A stretch of DNA of 7,036 nt from Rubrobacteraceae bacterium. Lineage in GTDB: Bacteria > Actinomycetota > Rubrobacteria > Rubrobacterales > Rubrobacteraceae. The notes under the pieces were generated by a model that ran no database searches, was not told the origin of the DNA, and saw only the letters and a list, made by a program, of their open reading frames with translations. The stretch's first letter is position 1; each line of letters opens with the position of its first letter. The position numbers and the translations under genes were made by a program. Of this stretch, positions 5,341 through 7,036 are shown in pieces. Location: NCBI GenBank assembly GCA_013698525.1, contig JACCSM010000435.1:1-7036 (forward strand). The letters run 5' to 3'.

Positions 5341-5392
5341 GCGGCTTGAGAACCGCCCTAACACGAACCGCCTCTTACGAACCGCCCCCTAC
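5341..5392. repeat. Degenerate half-copies of the GTTCGCGAAC-type palindrome
   Basis: GAACCGCC occurs at 5350-5357, 5365-5372 and 5379-5386, with periods of 15 and 14 bp; each is followed by a TAAC, TTAC or CTAC ending. They match the right half of the palindrome at 5317-5336 with an A-to-C type change (GAACTGCC versus GAACCGCC). The first copy also pairs with GCGGCTT (5341-5347) as a hairpin with one bulged C. The cluster looks like decayed or partly duplicated units of one palindromic repeat family. Confidence 0.6.
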
Positions 5393-5447
5393 ATCTCGTG
5401 CTGAAACACGCACTCCCTACCATGGTTTGTCCCGGATCGGGAAGACG

Positions 5448-5476
5448 TTGATGTACCTCGAGAATCTGTTTAACAT
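5448..5476 (+). promoter_or_regulatory. Candidate sigma-70-type promoter for the glycosyltransferase gene
   Basis: TTGATG (5448-5453, 4 of 6 matches) and TAACAT (5471-5476, 4 of 6 matches) are separated by exactly 17 bp in an unusually AT-rich patch. A second -10-like TAATAT lies at 5481-5486. Transcription would start near 5483, leaving a leader of about 43 nt with the ribosome site AGGGGAG (5511-5517). A short dyad TCCCG-GAT-CGGGA (5430-5442) lies just upstream and could be an operator. Otherwise 5393-5525 holds nothing I can name. Confidence 0.45.
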
Positions 5477-5525
5477 CCCATAATATCTACTACCCGCGAC
5501 CGTGCGTGAAAGGGGAGCGCGTACA

Positions 5526-7036
5526 GTGTCAGGATCGAGGACGAGCGAGAAGAAACCGGTGCGCGCCTACCGTCGCGGGAAGCCCTCTGGAGTAGGGACC
5601 GTACGTGAGCTGGTAGAGGCCGTACGCGAACGGCCTCTACTCTATTCGTCGGAGAACAGGGCACTCCTTGCCCTGCTGGCGATCATGCTCCTCGGTGCGG
5701 TGTTGCGGTTCTACGGCCTGGGCTTCCAGTCGCTCTGGGGCGAAGAGCTGGCGAGCTGGGACTTCAGCACCAGGGAGACGATCTCTCAGGTCATCGGGGG
5801 CGTGCGAAGTGATATCGATCCTCCCCTCTACTTCCTGATCCTCCGCTTCGCGCAGTGGATCTTCGGTGATTCAGAGTGGGCTTTGAGGCTCCCTTCTGCC
5901 CTTGCGGGGTGCCTGTGTATACCGGCGATCTACCTCCTCGGCAAAAGGCTCTACTCGGAGCGTGAGGGGCTCATAGCGGCACTCTTCCTCGCGGTGCTCT
6001 GGGCCCCTATCTACTACAGCCAGGAGGCCCGCTCTTACTCGATGCTGATTCTGCTCTCCATCCTCACCACCTACTTCTGGTGGAACGTAATGCTCGGCCT
6101 GCGCTACCGTCGGGAACTGCCGGCGAGAGAGGCCGCCCTATACGTCATCGGCGCCGTGCTCTGCGCTTACCTGCACTATTTCGGGCTGCTCCTGGTCGTG
6201 TTGCAGGGCGCCGCACTGGCGGCGCTCGCTTACGGTACGTTGCGAAGTGTGGTGCTCCTTTACGTCCCTGTGGCACTCGCCTACCTGCCCTGGCTGCCTA
6301 GCATGGCCCACCAGGCTCGGTCAGGTACACAGAGCGGGGAGCCGACACTCCAGGTCCTGCCCGATTATTTTCAGTTCCTCTTCGGCCGCTCGGGGTTGCT
6401 TTCGCTCGCCGCGTGGACGCTGCTATGCTTCCTCCTTATCCGGGGCTGGGACGACCTGCGGCCCCGCAGAAAGGGACGCGGAATCCCACCGGGCTTGCTG
6501 CTCGCAGCGTGGGCCCTGGGACCGTTCATCGTGGCCTACGTGGCGTCGCAGTCTATGCTCACGGACGAGAACCTACTTGTCTCGCTACCCGCCATCTACC
6601 TCCTGCTGGCACGCTCCGTAACCCGCACGTTTTCGGGCAGGGCGGCGGCGGTGTTCCAGGGAACCATGGCCGTGGGGCTGGCCGGCGTTGGCCTTGCGTA
6701 CCTGCTCTTCTCGATGGATTACTACACCACCCCGGCCAAGGAACAGGTCCGCGAGGCCGCCCTCTACGTCGTCGGCCACGAAGGCAAGGACACCTTGGTA
6801 GTCCGCTGCGACACAGGCGACAGGCTCGACTTCTACCTCAAGACCAGCGAGACGGGTGAGCGGAACGACGTGGAAGCCTGCGAAGCCAGAGACTTCCCGA
6901 AGATAGAAAAAAGGGTGAAAGAGGGCGACTATCAGGAGGTCTTCCACTTTATCTCCGGCACAGATCCCGACCCGCAGATGATCTCGATGTTCCAGAGGAA
7001 CTTCCAACCAGTCGACTACGAGCGGTTCGACGGCGC
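5526..7036 (+). CDS. GT-C fold membrane glycosyltransferase (GT39/ArnT/PMT-like), 3' partial
   Basis: This polytopic membrane protein probably transfers a sugar from a polyprenyl-phosphate donor to a cell-envelope acceptor on the outer face of the membrane, as known for the GT39/ArnT superfamily. At least 503 codons are present and the frame is open at the window end. GTG 5526 is preferred: AGGGGAG (5511-5517) lies 8 nt upstream. A basic cytoplasmic N-terminus (1-43) precedes membrane segment 1 (about 46-64). The first outer loop has SLWGEELAS (69-77), where the family usually has SLW-x-DE, then DIDPPLYFLIL (96-106). YYSQEARSYSM (163-173) and YLHYFG (215-220) are further family landmarks. Later helices lie near 224-238, 242-257, 291-305, 322-340, 351-363 and 377-396. 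Residues from about 397 onward (TTPAKEQVREAALYV) form a soluble C-terminal domain. The 'RYL' motif often seen before the late helix is replaced by ENLL (348-351). Confidence 0.88.
   Translation, partial: MSGSRTSEKKPVRAYRRGKPSGVGTVRELVEAVRERPLLYSSENRALLALLAIMLLGAVLRFYGLGFQSLWGEELASWDFSTRETISQVIGGVRSDIDPPLYFLILRFAQWIFGDSEWALRLPSALAGCLCIPAIYLLGKRLYSEREGLIAALFLAVLWAPIYYSQEARSYSMLILLSILTTYFWWNVMLGLRYRRELPAREAALYVIGAVLCAYLHYFGLLLVVLQGAALAALAYGTLRSVVLLYVPVALAYLPWLPSMAHQARSGTQSGEPTLQVLPDYFQFLFGRSGLLSLAAWTLLCFLLIRGWDDLRPRRKGRGIPPGLLLAAWALGPFIVAYVASQSMLTDENLLVSLPAIYLLLARSVTRTFSGRAAAVFQGTMAVGLAGVGLAYLLFSMDYYTTPAKEQVREAALYVVGHEGKDTLVVRCDTGDRLDFYLKTSETGERNDVEACEARDFPKIEKRVKEGDYQEVFHFISGTDPDPQMISMFQRNFQPVDYERFDG

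Noticed and set aside
5056..5364. A 102-codon minus-strand frame opposite the 63-aa ORF
   Set aside because: It includes a hydrophobic stretch but runs through the palindrome cluster and both tandem arrays, so both ends are repeat-derived. The plus-strand ORF has a ribosome site.
5341..5392. The GAACCGCC copies as a CRISPR array
   Set aside because: Repeats of 8 bp with 6-7 bp gaps are far too short for CRISPR repeats and spacers, and no cas gene is present.
6080..6859. Several plus-strand frames inside the glycosyltransferase
   Set aside because: They are Arg/Pro/Ser-rich frame-shifted readings of an intact, motif-bearing frame that runs unbroken from 5526 to the window end.
6585..7007. 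A 140-codon minus-strand frame
   Set aside because: It is antisense to the C-terminal domain of the glycosyltransferase, with no motif and no support for its start.

Overview
The window is high-GC bacterial DNA with GTG and TTG starts. It looks like an actinobacterial-type chromosome, possibly Rubrobacter or a relative. That guess rests on codon bias, on a small XRE regulator ending its domain in a 'PSTIRKLA' segment, and on GTTCGCGAAC-type intergenic palindromes; it is inference from memory, not a database result. I see no CRISPR array, rRNA, tRNA, transposase or phage gene.

Region 1 (1-2514, + strand) is the 3' part of a nucleoside-type ABC importer operon. It holds the C-terminal end of a two-domain ATPase, cut by the window edge, followed by two permeases of the BMP-dependent (YufOPQ/NupABC-like) family. 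The genes are tightly packed, with a 19-nt gap and then a 1-nt overlap. The lipoprotein binding subunit and the first ATPase domain should lie upstream. The operon ends 4 nt from the stop of a convergent gene.

Region 2 (2519-3526) is a divergent pair: a 91-aa XRE-family DNA-binding protein on the minus strand and a complete ClpP serine protease on the plus strand. They share a roughly 100-bp intergenic region with a 7-7-7 inverted repeat over the likely promoters. The layout suggests local control of clpP by the XRE protein. No clpX, clpC or second clpP is present in the window.

Region 3 (3584-5004) holds an NAD(P)-binding atypical/extended SDR protein and, 20 nt behind it, a 135-aa protein I do not recognise. 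They are probably co-transcribed. A hairpin lies between clpP and the SDR gene.

Region 4 (5005-5525) is repeat-rich. It contains three 7-nt units, then four 8-nt units, then a 63-aa ORF with a TTG start. A perfect 20-bp palindrome begins directly after that ORF's stop codon, followed by three degenerate half-copies. The region ends with a good sigma-70-like promoter.

Region 5 (5526-7036) is the start of a large GT-C membrane glycosyltransferase (GT39/ArnT/PMT-like), open at the window end. It reads 'EE' where the family usually has the catalytic 'DE' motif.

Most of the window is recognisable housekeeping or accessory metabolism. The best candidates for something less described are the XRE-clpP divergent unit, the repeat-flanked small ORF, and the glycosyltransferase with altered motifs.
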